From the NCBI RefSeq assembly GCF_036226365.1, contig NZ_CP108462.1, forward strand, positions 5,781,501 to 5,845,500: a stretch of DNA of 64,000 bases, given 5' to 3'. This DNA comes from Streptomyces sp. NBC_01262 (lineage in GTDB: Bacteria; Actinomycetota; Actinomycetes; Streptomycetales; Streptomycetaceae). Positions 1-8,037 of the stretch are shown here, in pieces. The notes under the pieces are model-generated. The model made no database searches. It was not told the DNA's origin and was given only the letters and a program-made list of their open reading frames with translations. The first letter of the stretch is position 1. The number at the start of each line of letters is the position of its first letter. The position numbers were made by a program, and so were the translations under genes.

Positions 1-564
1 GATCAGGGCGATGGCCGGTCCGGTCAGGTCCTCGCGGAAGGTCTCGAAGGCGTTGAGGTTGGTGTTGGGGCCGAGCAGTCGCAGCCCGGCCCTGGCGGCG
101 GCCTGGGCCAGCCGGGTCTGGGCGGCGGCGCCGTCCGCGCCGGTCTCGGCGAAGCCGGAGGCGAAGGCCACGGCGAACCTCACCTTGGCCTCGCCGAGTT
201 GCCCGATGACAGGAAGGGGGTCGGAGACCAGGAGGACGGCGAGGTCCACGCTTTCGGGCAGTTCCGCCACGGAAGGGTGGCAGGGCAGGCCGAACACCGT
301 CTCGCGGCCGGGGTTGACCGGGTAGAGCCGGGCGCCGACCCGCTCGGACCAGGCGATGAGCTGCCGGGTGATGCCCGTGTTGGGGCGGCCCTCGGCATCC
401 GAGGCGCCGACGACGGCGACGGACTCGGGCCGGAAGAACCGGTCGAGGTCGGGGACGGCGGCGTGCAGCGGACGGCCGCCGACGTCCTTCTCGTCCGGGC
501 GAGGCTGGAGGCGGCCGGAGCCGGCGGGGTCGGGGTCGCGTGTGCTGTATGTCGATCCGAGCAT
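1..564 (-). CDS. ADP-forming acyl-CoA synthetase, N-terminal part (cut by window edge)
   Basis: The gene reads leftward from ATG at 564 and stays open for 188 codons to the edge, so only the N-terminus is visible. Residues about 40-170 form a CoA-binding Rossmann domain of the acetate-CoA ligase (ADP-forming)/pimeloyl-CoA synthetase type, with the signatures SVAVVGASD, YPVNP and GPNT. Members of this family couple ATP hydrolysis to acyl-CoA formation through a phosphohistidine, and the missing part should hold the catalytic His and ATP-grasp domain. Two palindromes of the window-wide operator family lie 37-75 bp upstream, so it is probably part of the TetR-controlled acyl-CoA regulon. The substrate is unknown. 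Confidence 0.8.
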   Translation of the reverse strand, partial: MLGSTYSTRDPDPAGSGRLQPRPDEKDVGGRPLHAAVPDLDRFFRPESVAVVGASDAEGRPNTGITRQLIAWSERVGARLYPVNPGRETVFGLPCHPSVAELPESVDLAVLLVSDPLPVIGQLGEAKVRFAVAFASGFAETGADGAAAQTRLAQAAARAGLRLLGPNTNLNAFETFREDLTGPAIALI

Positions 565-600
565 GGGTCTCGCCCGCTCCTGCCGATAGGTCCACGAGAA

Positions 601-615
601 CTGACGTGATGTCAG
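601..615. promoter_or_regulatory. Operator-like palindrome (site 1), weak member
   Basis: CTGACGTGATGTCAG. The left half matches CTGAYG and the right half has one mismatch to CRTCAG. It lies 37 bp upstream of the acyl-CoA synthetase start at 564 and its centre is 24 bp from site 2. Confidence 0.55.
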
Positions 616-624
616 GTTACTGAA

Positions 625-639
625 CTGACGGACCGTCAG
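625..639. promoter_or_regulatory. Operator palindrome (site 2), perfect
   Basis: CTGACGGACCGTCAG, a perfect inverted repeat with 7-bp arms around one base, identical to the site at 21150. It lies upstream of the leftward acyl-CoA synthetase gene. The gap 640-839 carries no gene that I can support. Confidence 0.75.
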
Positions 640-839
640 GAATGGTCGCGGTTGGGGGAAACCTGTGGAGGATCGTACGAGAGTGAAAACCGGGGCCATT
701 CCGGCGGATCTCCGTGGCGTCGCGTGCTTTGCCGGCGCTCGCGGCGCCGACGGCGCGGCGGGTCAGGCCTTCTCCCGCGGCGATCCATCGGAGGATCCCT
801 TGGCCTCCGGTCCTGAAGTACACCCGGGAAGGGGTTGAT

Positions 840-2015
840 CTATCGACGGGCGACTGCCCTGGCGATCCGTTCGGCGTCGATGGCCATCTCGCGGAACATC
901 CCGCTGATGGGGTTGGTGTAGCCGGTGAAGAACAGTCCGGGTGCTTCCTTGGGGGTCCGGGAGCCGTGCACGGTGGGGCGGCCGCGCTCGTTGAGGACGC
1001 CGAGGTGGCCGACCAGCGGCTCCAGGCCGTTGCGGTAGCCGGTCGCGGCGATCACCGCGTCCGGGGTGATGCGGGAGCCGTCGGCGAGCAGCACTTCGCG
1101 GCCCTCGAAGCCCTCGACGGCCGCGACGGGCTCGACCGTACGGGCCTGGACGGCGGCGATGAGGCCGACGTCCTGGACCGGGATGGAGCCTTCGCGTACC
1201 CGCGAGTACAGGCCGTTGCCCGGGCGCGGCAGCCCGTACGCAGACAGGTCGGGGACGCTGATCCGCTCCACGTACGGGGCTACGCGGTCCACCAGCCGGG
1301 TGGGGAGCCGCCGCACCAGGATGCCGGTGCGCTGGGCCGGCCAGCCGGCCGTGGACCGCCGCATGATGTGCGGGGGAGTGCGGACGGCGATCCGCACCCG
1401 GGAGGCGCCGGCCTCGGCCAGGTCCACGGCGATCTCCGCGCCGGTGTTGCCGACGCCGACGACGAGCACGTCGCGGCCCTCGTAGGGCTTGCCGTTGCGG
1501 AAGCGGGAGGCGTGCAGCAGCTCGCCGTCGAATGTGTCGAGGCCCGGCCAGTCCGGGAGGCGGGGGGTGTGGTTGGTGCCGGTGGCGATCACGATGCTGC
1601 GGGCGGTGAGGCGGCGGCCGCCGGTGGCGGGCAGCGCCCAGCCGCCGGACCCGTCCGTCGCGCGCTCGATGCGGGACACCTCTATGCCGGTGGCGATGTC
1701 GAGGCCGTGGGCCTGCGTGTACTGCTCCAGGTAGCGGACCACGTCGTCCCGGCCGACCCAGCGGCCGTAGGCCCGGGGTATCGCGAAGCCGGGCAGGGAG
1801 GACAGCCGTCTGGTGGTGTGCAGGTGCAGCCGGTCGTAGTGCTGTCTCCAGGACGCCCCGACGGCGTCCGACCGCTCCAGCACGAGCGTGCGCACGCCGC
1901 GTCTGTGCAGTGCCGCCGCGGCGGCGAGGCCGCCGGGACCGGCGCCGATGACGATCGCGTCGGGCGCGGCGTCGGGTGCGGCGGGCGTGGCGGGGGCTGC
2001 GGAGGTGTCGGGCAT
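840..2015 (-). CDS. Flavin-containing monooxygenase (FMO/BVMO-like), 391 aa
   Basis: This is an FAD- and NADPH-dependent monooxygenase of the class B flavoprotein family, which typically hydroxylates a substrate or inserts oxygen next to a ketone. An FAD Rossmann motif GAGPGG lies at residues 24-29, and a second dinucleotide motif GVGNTG in the middle of the chain should bind NADPH. An ATGY motif near the C-terminus is usual for the family. ATG 2015 is chosen because GGAG sits 6 bp upstream and the FAD motif follows at the normal distance; a longer in-frame extension lacks similarity. It is divergent from the DoxX/OB-fold pair across operator site 3. The substrate is inferred only from context as a lipid- or steroid-like ketone. 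Confidence 0.85.
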   Translation of the reverse strand: MPDTSAAPATPAAPDAAPDAIVIGAGPGGLAAAAALHRRGVRTLVLERSDAVGASWRQHYDRLHLHTTRRLSSLPGFAIPRAYGRWVGRDDVVRYLEQYTQAHGLDIATGIEVSRIERATDGSGGWALPATGGRRLTARSIVIATGTNHTPRLPDWPGLDTFDGELLHASRFRNGKPYEGRDVLVVGVGNTGAEIAVDLAEAGASRVRIAVRTPPHIMRRSTAGWPAQRTGILVRRLPTRLVDRVAPYVERISVPDLSAYGLPRPGNGLYSRVREGSIPVQDVGLIAAVQARTVEPVAAVEGFEGREVLLADGSRITPDAVIAATGYRNGLEPLVGHLGVLNERGRPTVHGSRTPKEAPGLFFTGYTNPISGMFREMAIDAERIARAVARR

Positions 2016-2108
2016 GGGGTGCTCCAGGAGGCCGGGGGTGGTGGTCCTATCGGAAGGTAGCGCGGCTTTGCCCGGGGCCCTTGCGCCGGGATGCCCGTAT
2101 CCGGTGAA

Positions 2109-2123
2109 CTGACGTACCGTCAG
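2109..2123. promoter_or_regulatory. Operator palindrome (site 3) between FMO and DoxX
   Basis: CTGACGTACCGTCAG is a full match to CTGAYG-N3-CRTCAG. It sits 94 bp from the FMO start and 35 bp from the DoxX start, so one site could control both divergent units. Confidence 0.75.
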
Positions 2124-2157
2124 ATCAGGGTGGATCGCGTGCCCAGGGGAGGCTGCC

Positions 2158-2610
2158 ATGCAGACGATATGGCTCACCGGCGCCGAATGGCTCGCCGTGC
2201 TGCGCATCGGCCTCGGCCTGTGGTGGCTGGAGAGCTGGCGGCACAAGGACAAGAAGGGCTGGTTCGAGCGCGGTACGGGCATCGCCTGGGCGTCCGAGGT
2301 CGCCGCCAAGCACCGCTGGAGCGTGGTGCAGGGCGGTTTCGCGGCGGTGGTCATGCCCCGCCCCAAAGCGATGGCGTATGTCGTCGTCTACGCCGAACTC
2401 GCCCTCGGGCTGGGGCTCACGGTGGGGCTTCTCACACCGATCGCCCTGGTCGCAGCGCTGCTGCTCAATCTGCTCTACCTCGTGCTCATGATCCACGACT
2501 GGGCCGAGCAGGGTCAGAACGCGATGATGGCGCTCATCTCGCTGGTCGGACTCTTCGCGATGAGCTGGCAGACGTGGTCGCTGGACGCAGCCTTCGGGAT
2601 CTTCGTATGA
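2158..2610 (+). CDS. DoxX-family membrane protein, 150 aa
   Basis: This is a small integral membrane protein with about four hydrophobic segments, the clearest at residues about 78-105 and 120-135. The layout and length fit the DoxX/DoxD-like family, whose members often accompany redox enzymes and are thought to handle quinones or electron transfer. A strong GGGGAGG site lies just upstream of ATG 2158. The stop overlaps the start of the next gene (ATGA), so the two are translationally coupled. Its role in this pathway is not known; an electron-transfer or membrane-anchoring function for the oxidative steps is a guess. Confidence 0.7.
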   Translation: MQTIWLTGAEWLAVLRIGLGLWWLESWRHKDKKGWFERGTGIAWASEVAAKHRWSVVQGGFAAVVMPRPKAMAYVVVYAELALGLGLTVGLLTPIALVAALLLNLLYLVLMIHDWAEQGQNAMMALISLVGLFAMSWQTWSLDAAFGIFV

Positions 2611-3029
2611 CCGACGTCCCGGAGATCGACGCCTTCACGCGGCCCTACTGGGACGCCGCCGCCGAGGGGCGGCTCCTCATCAGGCGCTGCCGGGCCTCGG
2701 GCTGCGGCGCTCCCCACCACTACCCCCGCGAGTTCTGCCCGCGCTGCTGGAGCGATGACGTCCACTGGGAGCGGGCCTCGGGCCGGGCCACGCTCTACAC
2801 GTGGTCCGTGGTCCATCTCAACGACCTGCCGCCGTTCGGCGACCGGGTGCCGTATGTGGCCGCTGTCGTCGATCTGGCGGAGGGCCCGCGCATGATGACC
2901 GAGATCACGGACTGCGGTGAGGGCGATCTGTGGATCGGGATGCCGCTGCGGGTCAGCTTCCGGCCTGCGGCGGAAGGGCCTGCGGAGGGAGGGATTCCGG
3001 CTGTTCCGGTCTTCCGGCCGGCTGTTTGA
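2607..3029 (+). CDS. Zn-ribbon/OB-fold protein (DUF35 family), 140 aa
   Basis: An N-terminal rubredoxin-like zinc ribbon is seen as two cysteine pairs (C-x4-C near residues 29-34, then CPRC near 44-47), followed by an OB-fold. DUF35 proteins pair with thiolase-like enzymes; in steroid side-chain degradation a DUF35 domain binds the Ltp2 aldolase and presents the acyl-CoA. The likely partner here is the thiolase-like protein at 4216-5403, in the neighbouring unit with the same operator, or the one at 13206-14354. It overlaps the DoxX gene by four bases and is probably cotranscribed from site 3. The C-terminus after about residue 115 is Pro/Gly-rich and not conserved-looking. Confidence 0.8.
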   Translation: MTDVPEIDAFTRPYWDAAAEGRLLIRRCRASGCGAPHHYPREFCPRCWSDDVHWERASGRATLYTWSVVHLNDLPPFGDRVPYVAAVVDLAEGPRMMTEITDCGEGDLWIGMPLRVSFRPAAEGPAEGGIPAVPVFRPAV

Positions 3030-3036
3030 TTGTTGA

Positions 3037-3588
3037 ATGGGCGGCGTGCTGAAACCGGTCGAGCTGGAAGCGTACGGACTGCTGTTGCGGCCGTGGGAGG
3101 AAACCGACGTCGACGCCGCGCTGCGGGGCCTGTCCGACCCCGACTTCCGGCGCTGGAACACCGCGCACGCCCCCGATCCCGACGAGGCGGGCGCCCGTGC
3201 GTTCATCAGCAGCCGCACCGAGGGCTGGGAGCGCGGCACGAGTGCGTCGTTCGCGATAACCGAGGGCGGGACCGTGCTCGGGCAGCTCGGCGTCGGCGCG
3301 ATCGACCACACGATGCGCAATGCCCGGGTCTCGTACTGGGTTCTGGCGGAGGGACGCGGCCGCGGGGTCGCGTCACATGCACTTGAGGCGGCCACGAGGT
3401 GGGCTTTTCGTGATCTCGGTCTGCATCGGCTCGAACTCGGCCATGCTGTCGGCAACGACGCGTCCTGCGGGGTCGCGCGGCGCTGTGCGTACACGCTGGA
3501 GGGTGTTTTGCGGGGAGCCATGATCGACACGGCCGGAGTGCCGCGCGACATTCATCTGCATGCCCGGCTGGCCACGGACGCGCGATGA
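3037..3588 (+). CDS. GNAT-family N-acetyltransferase, 183 aa
   Basis: This looks like a RimJ/RimL-type acetyltransferase that moves acetyl from acetyl-CoA to an amine, often a protein N-terminus or antibiotic. Residues 8-30 (LLLRPWEETDVDA) start the fold, and the acetyl-CoA loop is the stretch YWVLAEGRGRGVASHAL around residues 95-110, followed by the usual late segment on surrounding residues (LHRLELGHAVGNDAS). It starts 7 bp after the DUF35 stop and may be cotranscribed, but its function is not obviously tied to the catabolic genes. Its stop overlaps the next start. Confidence 0.8.
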   Translation: MGGVLKPVELEAYGLLLRPWEETDVDAALRGLSDPDFRRWNTAHAPDPDEAGARAFISSRTEGWERGTSASFAITEGGTVLGQLGVGAIDHTMRNARVSYWVLAEGRGRGVASHALEAATRWAFRDLGLHRLELGHAVGNDASCGVARRCAYTLEGVLRGAMIDTAGVPRDIHLHARLATDAR

Positions 3589-4205
3589 GAGGGCCTCGCG
3601 CGGACAGCGTCATCATGATCGTGGTCGGGGCCGTGGCCGCGACAGGGCTGCTGGCCTCGGCCCCGGGAAATGACACGGCTCGCGGGGCGACGCGGGCGGG
3701 CTCGGACTGCCCCGGGCCCGGAGCGAGCGTCACGGCGTCCGTGAGCACGCCGGCGCCGCAGGAGACGGCCGGCATGGGCTCGCCGTGGGTGGACGGTTCG
3801 GCGGTGCAACAGGCGGTCGCCCGGGTCGGCAAGCTCGCCGCGAGCAGCCGCTACGGCAAGTACTACACGGGCGTGGAGATCGACATGGAGACGCAGCGGG
3901 TCGATGTGTACCGCATCCCCTCCGAGGCGTTCGATGCCGCGCTCTGCGAGGGCGTTCCCGGCAAGGTCGGGCTGCGGCTGCACGACACCACCGCGTCCGA
4001 CAAGCAGATCGACGCGCTGGCCAAGCGGATCACCGACGACTGGCACCGCTGGGACGGGGAATTCGACCTGCGGTCGGTCGCCCCGGACGAGCGCGGTCAT
4101 GTGGTGTGCCGGGTGGACGACCCGAAGGCCGCCGAGCCGCTGCTGCGCAAGGCGTACGGCGCCCTGGTGAAGGTCGAGCACGCGGAGCAGGTCCAGGCGG
4201 GCTGA
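3585..4205 (+). CDS. Putative exported protein of unknown function, 206 aa
   Basis: No family is recognised. An N-terminal hydrophobic stretch (VIMIVVGAVAATGLLASA, about residues 9-26) looks like a signal peptide or anchor. A Thr/Ser/Pro-rich stretch follows, then a globular region (about residues 75-200) with mixed alpha/beta character and two cysteines that could form a disulphide outside the cell. ATG 3585 overlaps the stop of the acetyltransferase gene. It converges on the thiolase-like gene with only 10 bp between the stops. Confidence 0.6.
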   Translation: MRGPRADSVIMIVVGAVAATGLLASAPGNDTARGATRAGSDCPGPGASVTASVSTPAPQETAGMGSPWVDGSAVQQAVARVGKLAASSRYGKYYTGVEIDMETQRVDVYRIPSEAFDAALCEGVPGKVGLRLHDTTASDKQIDALAKRITDDWHRWDGEFDLRSVAPDERGHVVCRVDDPKAAEPLLRKAYGALVKVEHAEQVQAG

Positions 4206-4215
4206 GGGACAGGCC

Positions 4216-5403
4216 CTAGTCGCGGCCGAGTATCACCGTTCCGGACGAGCAGAACCAGCCGCCCGTGCCTGAGGCGACGGCGAGCTGCGGCAGCCGCCTT
4301 CCCGCCTTGCGGACCTGCCGTTGACCGGCCTCGCCGCGGAGTTGGCGGACGGCCTCGACCAGGAGGAACAGCCCGCGCATGCCGGGGTGGCAGGCGGAGA
4401 GGCCGCCGCCGTCGGTGTTGACGGGGAGGTCGCCGTCGATGGTGAGGCGGTTCTTGCCGTCGGAGACGAAGGCGCCGCCCTCGCCCTTCGCGCAGAAGCC
4501 GAGATCTTCGAGGGTGACGAGGGTCATGTAGGTGAAGGCGTCGTAGATCTCGGCGAGGTCGATCTCGGAAGGGGTGACGCCGGCCCGCTCGAAGGCCAGG
4601 CGGCCGGAGACGGCGGCGGGGGAGACGGTGAAGTCCTCCCACTCGGACATGGCGGTGTGGGAGACGGCGGTGCCGGAGCCGAGGATCCACACGGGGGCCT
4701 TGGCCGCGTCGGCGACGTACTCCTCGGCGGCGAGCAGCACCGCGCAGCCGCCGTCGGAGCGGATGCAGCAGTGCAGTTTGGTGAAGGGGTCGGCGATGAC
4801 GGGGCCGGAGAGGACCTCGTCGACGGTGATGGGGCTGCGGTACATCGCGTCGGGGTTGTGGGCGGCGTTGGCCCGGGCCTGGACGGCGACTTCGGCGAGC
4901 TGGGCGAGCGTGGTGCCGTAAGTGTGCATGTGACGGCGGGCGGCCATCGCGTACTTGGCGATCAGCGTGTGGCCGTAGGGGACCTCGAACTGGAGGGGGC
5001 CGCGCGCGCCGAAGGAGAGGTTGGCGGTGCGGCGGCGGGCCTTGAGGTCCGCGCGGGCGGTGGAGCCGTAGACGAGGAGGACGGCGTTGGCGTGGCCGGC
5101 GGCGATGGCGTCGGCGGCATGCGCGGCCATGACCTCCCAGGTGGCGCCGCCGACGGTGGTGGAATCCACCCAGGTGGGGCGCAGGCCGAGGTATTCGGCG
5201 ACCTCGGCGGGGGCGAGGGTGCCCAGGCCCGCGGAGGCGAAGCCGTCGATGCGCGTGCGGTCCAGGCCGGAGTCGGCGAGGGCGCGGCGGGCGGCTTGCG
5301 CATGCAGGGCGTAGGGCGTCGCGTCGTCGACCCGGCCGCAGTCGGAAAGGGCGATGCCGAGGACTGCGACTCTGCGGCTGCTGCTAGTACGCTGAGGCGG
5401 CAT
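4216..5403 (-). CDS. Thiolase-like acyl-CoA aldolase/lipid-transfer family protein, 395 aa
   Basis: The protein has the thiolase fold of the SCP-x/Ltp group. The usual N-terminal nucleophilic cysteine is absent: the stretch around residues 78-88 reads VDSTTVGGATWEV, where thiolases have a Cys. The C-terminal half keeps EIYDAFT, a GEGG motif and HPGMRG. Loss of the Cys is typical of Ltp2-like retro-aldolases, which work with a DUF35 partner instead of doing Claisen cleavage, so retro-aldol cleavage of a beta-hydroxyacyl-CoA is the favoured reaction. It is divergent from the acyl-CoA dehydrogenase across operator site 4, which begins 5 bp upstream of its start codon. Confidence 0.75.
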   Translation of the reverse strand: MPPQRTSSSRRVAVLGIALSDCGRVDDATPYALHAQAARRALADSGLDRTRIDGFASAGLGTLAPAEVAEYLGLRPTWVDSTTVGGATWEVMAAHAADAIAAGHANAVLLVYGSTARADLKARRRTANLSFGARGPLQFEVPYGHTLIAKYAMAARRHMHTYGTTLAQLAEVAVQARANAAHNPDAMYRSPITVDEVLSGPVIADPFTKLHCCIRSDGGCAVLLAAEEYVADAAKAPVWILGSGTAVSHTAMSEWEDFTVSPAAVSGRLAFERAGVTPSEIDLAEIYDAFTYMTLVTLEDLGFCAKGEGGAFVSDGKNRLTIDGDLPVNTDGGGLSACHPGMRGLFLLVEAVRQLRGEAGQRQVRKAGRRLPQLAVASGTGGWFCSSGTVILGRD

Positions 5404-5407
5404 GAAT

Positions 5408-5422
5408 CTGACGGTACATCAG
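5408..5422. promoter_or_regulatory. Operator palindrome (site 4) between thiolase-like gene and acyl-CoA dehydrogenase
   Basis: CTGACGGTACATCAG matches CTGAYG-N3-CRTCAG. Three further symmetric bases on each side (AAT and ATT) give AATCTGA/TCAGATT arms. It lies 5 bp upstream of the leftward start codon and 33 bp from the rightward one, so binding should block both. Confidence 0.75.
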
Positions 5423-5454
5423 ATTTGGGGAATTGAATCGACGGGAGCTCGCGG

Positions 5455-6624
5455 ATGGATGCGGAGTTCACGCACGAGCAGGGTGAGATCCGGCGCACGC
5501 TGCGGGAGTTGCTGCACAAGAGGTGCGGCCCGGACGACGTCAGGACAGCGGTGCGCAGCGAGGCCGGGTACGACGAGGCGCTCTGGCGGCAGCTCGCCGG
5601 GCGGCTCGGCCTGCCGGGACTGGCCCTGGAGGACCGCTACGGCGGCGTCGGTCTCGGGGCGACGGAGGCGGTGCTCGCCTGCGAGGAGACCGGGCGGGCC
5701 CTGCTGCCCTCGCCGCTGCTCGGCACGGCCCTGCTGGCCATGCCGCTCGTCACCGAGCTCGGCACACAGGCGCAGCGCCGGGCCGTCCTCCCGCGCCTGG
5801 CCGACGGCACGCTCACGGCGGCCTACGCCGCGTCGACGGCCGGGCTCGGGCTCACCGGGCCGCCTGACGCCTCCTGGGCGGGCGGCGGCCGGGCCGGCGG
5901 CGTCCAGGCGCGGCGAGCCGGTGACGGCTGGAGCCTGTACGGGCAGGCCGACCAGGTGCTCGGCGGGCACAGCGCGGGCCTGCTGGTCGTCGCCGCGCAT
6001 GCCGGTGGTTACGCCCGCACGCGCACGCTGCTTTTCCTGGTCGACGCCGGCGCCCCCGGCCTCGTACGGGCCCGGCTCACCGCCCTGGACGAGACCCGGC
6101 CGCAGGCGCGCGTGCAGCTCCGGGATGTGCCCGCGCAGGTGCTGGGCGGCGAGGAGGCCGGGGATCCCGGGCCGGCGCTCGCCCGTACGGGCGTGTTCGC
6201 CGCGGCCGCCCTGGCCGCCGAGGCGGTCGGTGCCGCGGATCAGGCGCTGGCCTCGACCGTGGAGTACGTACGGGTGCGGGAGCAGTTCGGGCGGCCCGTG
6301 GGGTCCTTCCAGGCCGTCAAGCACCGGCTCGCTGACCTGTACGTACGGGTGGCGGCGGCGAGGTCCGCCGTGTACTACGCGGCGTGGGAGGTGGGGCCGG
6401 TCAGCGCCCGGCTCGCGCTGGCGGCGGGGCTGGAGGCGCTGCGGGCGGCGGCCGGGGAGGCGATCCAGCTGCACGGGGGGATCGGCTTCACGTGGGAGCA
6501 CCACGCGCATCTGTACTTCAAGCGGGCCGTTGCGGATGAGCTGCTGTTCGGGCCGGTGCATGCGCTGCGTGCGCATGCGGCGGAATTGGCCGGGGTTTTC
6601 GAGGGGACGGGTGTTGCGGCATGA
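5455..6624 (+). CDS. Acyl-CoA dehydrogenase, 389 aa
   Basis: This FAD enzyme should introduce the alpha-beta double bond into an acyl-CoA. The N-terminal helical domain, a middle beta domain and the C-terminal helical domain are all present. Clear C-terminal signatures are REQFGRPVGSFQAVKHRLAD, cut here at 20 residues, and QLHGGIGFTWEHHAHLYFKR. The middle domain is diverged and Gly/Ala-rich around residues 140-160. Several actinobacterial steroid dehydrogenases act as heteromers of two unlike subunits, and no second FadE gene is seen here, so whether this one is active alone is open. The gene lies under operator site 4 and overlaps the next gene by four bases. Confidence 0.88.
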   Translation: MDAEFTHEQGEIRRTLRELLHKRCGPDDVRTAVRSEAGYDEALWRQLAGRLGLPGLALEDRYGGVGLGATEAVLACEETGRALLPSPLLGTALLAMPLVTELGTQAQRRAVLPRLADGTLTAAYAASTAGLGLTGPPDASWAGGGRAGGVQARRAGDGWSLYGQADQVLGGHSAGLLVVAAHAGGYARTRTLLFLVDAGAPGLVRARLTALDETRPQARVQLRDVPAQVLGGEEAGDPGPALARTGVFAAAALAAEAVGAADQALASTVEYVRVREQFGRPVGSFQAVKHRLADLYVRVAAARSAVYYAAWEVGPVSARLALAAGLEALRAAAGEAIQLHGGIGFTWEHHAHLYFKRAVADELLFGPVHALRAHAAELAGVFEGTGVAA

Positions 6625-7100
6625 CTGTCATCGACCGGCTGAGGCCGTTTGTGCAGAAGGTTTCCTCCACGCGGGGTTTCGCGAAGGTCGCGCCGCATGT
6701 CATCCCGGTGATGGACAGGGTCGTGCACCGGCTGAGCGGCGGGAAGGTGCTGCTCAGCGCGCAGATGCTGCCGGGGGTCGTCCTGACGGCGGTCGGCGCC
6801 AAAAGCGGGCTGCCCAGACGTACGCCGCTGGCCTGCATGCCGGAGGACGGCGGGACGTTCGTGCTGGTCGGCAGCAATTTCGGGCGGACCGATCATCCGG
6901 CCTGGACGGCGAATCTGCTGCGGCACCCGGAGGCGGAGGTGAGCTGGAAGGGGCGGGACATTCCGGTGACGGCCGAGCTTCTGGTCGGGGACGCGCGGGC
7001 CGCGGCCTGGGGGGAGTTGCTGCGGTTCTGGCCGCCGTACGCGGCGTACGCGGCGCGGATCGAGAGGGAGATCAGGCTCTTCCGGCTCACCCCGCGCTGA
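6621..7100 (+). CDS. DDN-like F420H2-dependent reductase (DUF385/nitroreductase family), 159 aa
   Basis: The protein belongs to the deazaflavin-dependent nitroreductase/quinone reductase family, a split beta-barrel that uses reduced F420. The expected landmarks are present: AKSGLPRRTPL (phosphate-side loop), LVGSNFGRTDHPAW and NLLRHPEAEV. The N-terminal 35 residues are a membrane-proximal helix as in Ddn. It is coupled to the acyl-CoA dehydrogenase by an ATGA overlap, suggesting that it reduces a product or a quinone in the same pathway. The F420 precursor gene fbiC lies in the same window. Confidence 0.8.
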   Translation: MTVIDRLRPFVQKVSSTRGFAKVAPHVIPVMDRVVHRLSGGKVLLSAQMLPGVVLTAVGAKSGLPRRTPLACMPEDGGTFVLVGSNFGRTDHPAWTANLLRHPEAEVSWKGRDIPVTAELLVGDARAAAWGELLRFWPPYAAYAARIEREIRLFRLTPR

Positions 7101-7122
7101 CGCCGCCCCTGAAAACGCCGCA

Positions 7123-7167
7123 CGGGCGCCGGTCCGGCAACCTCCCCCGAGGGCCGGTCGGCGCCCG
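7123..7167. terminator. Bidirectional terminator-like hairpin between convergent genes
   Basis: Arms CGGGCGCC and GGCGCCCG (8 bp) are separated by 29 bp, between the stop of the reductase gene (7100) and the stop of the TetR gene (7224). No U-run follows, as is common in Streptomyces. Confidence 0.5.
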
Positions 7168-7223
7168 CGTCGGTGCAGGCAGGACTACTGATCACTTGTC
7201 GGAAAGGCGCGTGCTCCCGCGAG

Positions 7224-7871
7224 CTATCGCAGCGGCTTCTTGCCGGTGACGCCGAGGTGCACGAGCAGGGCGAGATTCGGCTTGAGCTCGGCCTGCTTGA
7301 CGCCCCAGCTCTGGAAGCCCTTTTGGTGCGCGGCGACGGCGGCGAGCATCGCGACGAGGGAGCCGGCGATGGCGGCGGGGCTGACGTCCTTGTCGACCCG
7401 GCCCTTCGCCTGCAGCTCCTTGACGGAATCCGTAAGGGAGTTGGTGACGGCGTTGAGGATCTTCATGCGGATCTTGTAGAACCGCTTGTCCCCTTCGGCC
7501 GCGCCGAGGTCGACGACGCGCAGGATGGCGTCGTGTTTGCGCCAGAAGGCGAGGAAGCCGTCGACGAGTTCGTCGGCGGCCGCGGCGCCGGACTTGCCGA
7601 CCCACGAGCGGCCGGCGACGAGGTCCGTCAGACCGGCGCCTTCCTTGGCCATTTCCTCGGCGAGTTCGAGGACTGCGCCCTCGACGTCGGGGAAGTATTG
7701 GTAGAACGTTGCGGGGGAGGTACCCGCCATCCGGGCGACGTCGATGACCTTGACGTCCCGGTACGGCGAAGTGCTGAGCATTTCGCCGAGGCAGTCGAGC
7801 AGCTTCTGCCGCGTCGCCTGTCCTCGCCGCCCTGCCACACGGCCGTCGACGGTACGAACTTGTCCTGTCAT
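7224..7871 (-). CDS. TetR-family regulator, candidate repressor of the acyl-CoA regulon, 215 aa
   Basis: The N-terminal helix-turn-helix spans about residues 18-65, with the recognition segment VIDVARMAGTSPATFYQYF followed by a helix-rich ligand-binding domain. TetR proteins of this kind usually bind palindromic operators and are released by an acyl-CoA or related ligand. The gene sits among units that share the palindrome CTGAYG-N3-CRTCAG. Its own start region carries a copy with a perfect right half (site 5), consistent with autoregulation. It is the only TetR gene in the window, which makes it the best candidate, but the assignment is by position only. It converges on the DDN-like gene. 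Confidence 0.85.
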   Translation of the reverse strand: MTGQVRTVDGRVAGRRGQATRQKLLDCLGEMLSTSPYRDVKVIDVARMAGTSPATFYQYFPDVEGAVLELAEEMAKEGAGLTDLVAGRSWVGKSGAAAADELVDGFLAFWRKHDAILRVVDLGAAEGDKRFYKIRMKILNAVTNSLTDSVKELQAKGRVDKDVSPAAIAGSLVAMLAAVAAHQKGFQSWGVKQAELKPNLALLVHLGVTGKKPLR

Positions 7872-7879
7872 GCCGTCAG
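7865..7879. promoter_or_regulatory. Degenerate operator (site 5) over the TetR start codon
   Basis: CTGTCATGCCGTCAG has a perfect right half (CGTCAG) and a left half with mismatches. It covers the ATG of the TetR gene at 7869-7871. A weak site fits loose autoregulation but could be chance. Confidence 0.4.
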
Positions 7880-7985
7880 TTTACGGCTTGGTGATCAGCG
7901 CGCGATTCGGTGCCTGCAAATGGGGATGGTCAGGTGTTCGAATTCTCCCCGGGCGCGCGCCAGGATCCGCCGATAGCGTGTCAAG

Positions 7986-8002
7986 TCAGACACTCCGTCT
8001 GA
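7986..8002. promoter_or_regulatory. Inverted repeat upstream of the VOC gene
   Basis: TCAGAC-N5-GTCTGA lies 36 bp before the VOC start. The arms differ in layout from the CTGAYG operator family, so a different regulator is possible. Confidence 0.35.
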
Positions 8003-8037
8003 AGTGATATTTCGAAGCGGATCGAGAGGATTCATCC

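Noticed and set aside
714..2060. Long open frame on the plus strand opposite the flavin monooxygenase
   Set aside because: It is a GC-bias shadow of the real minus-strand gene, which has FAD and NADPH motifs and a proper ribosome-binding site.
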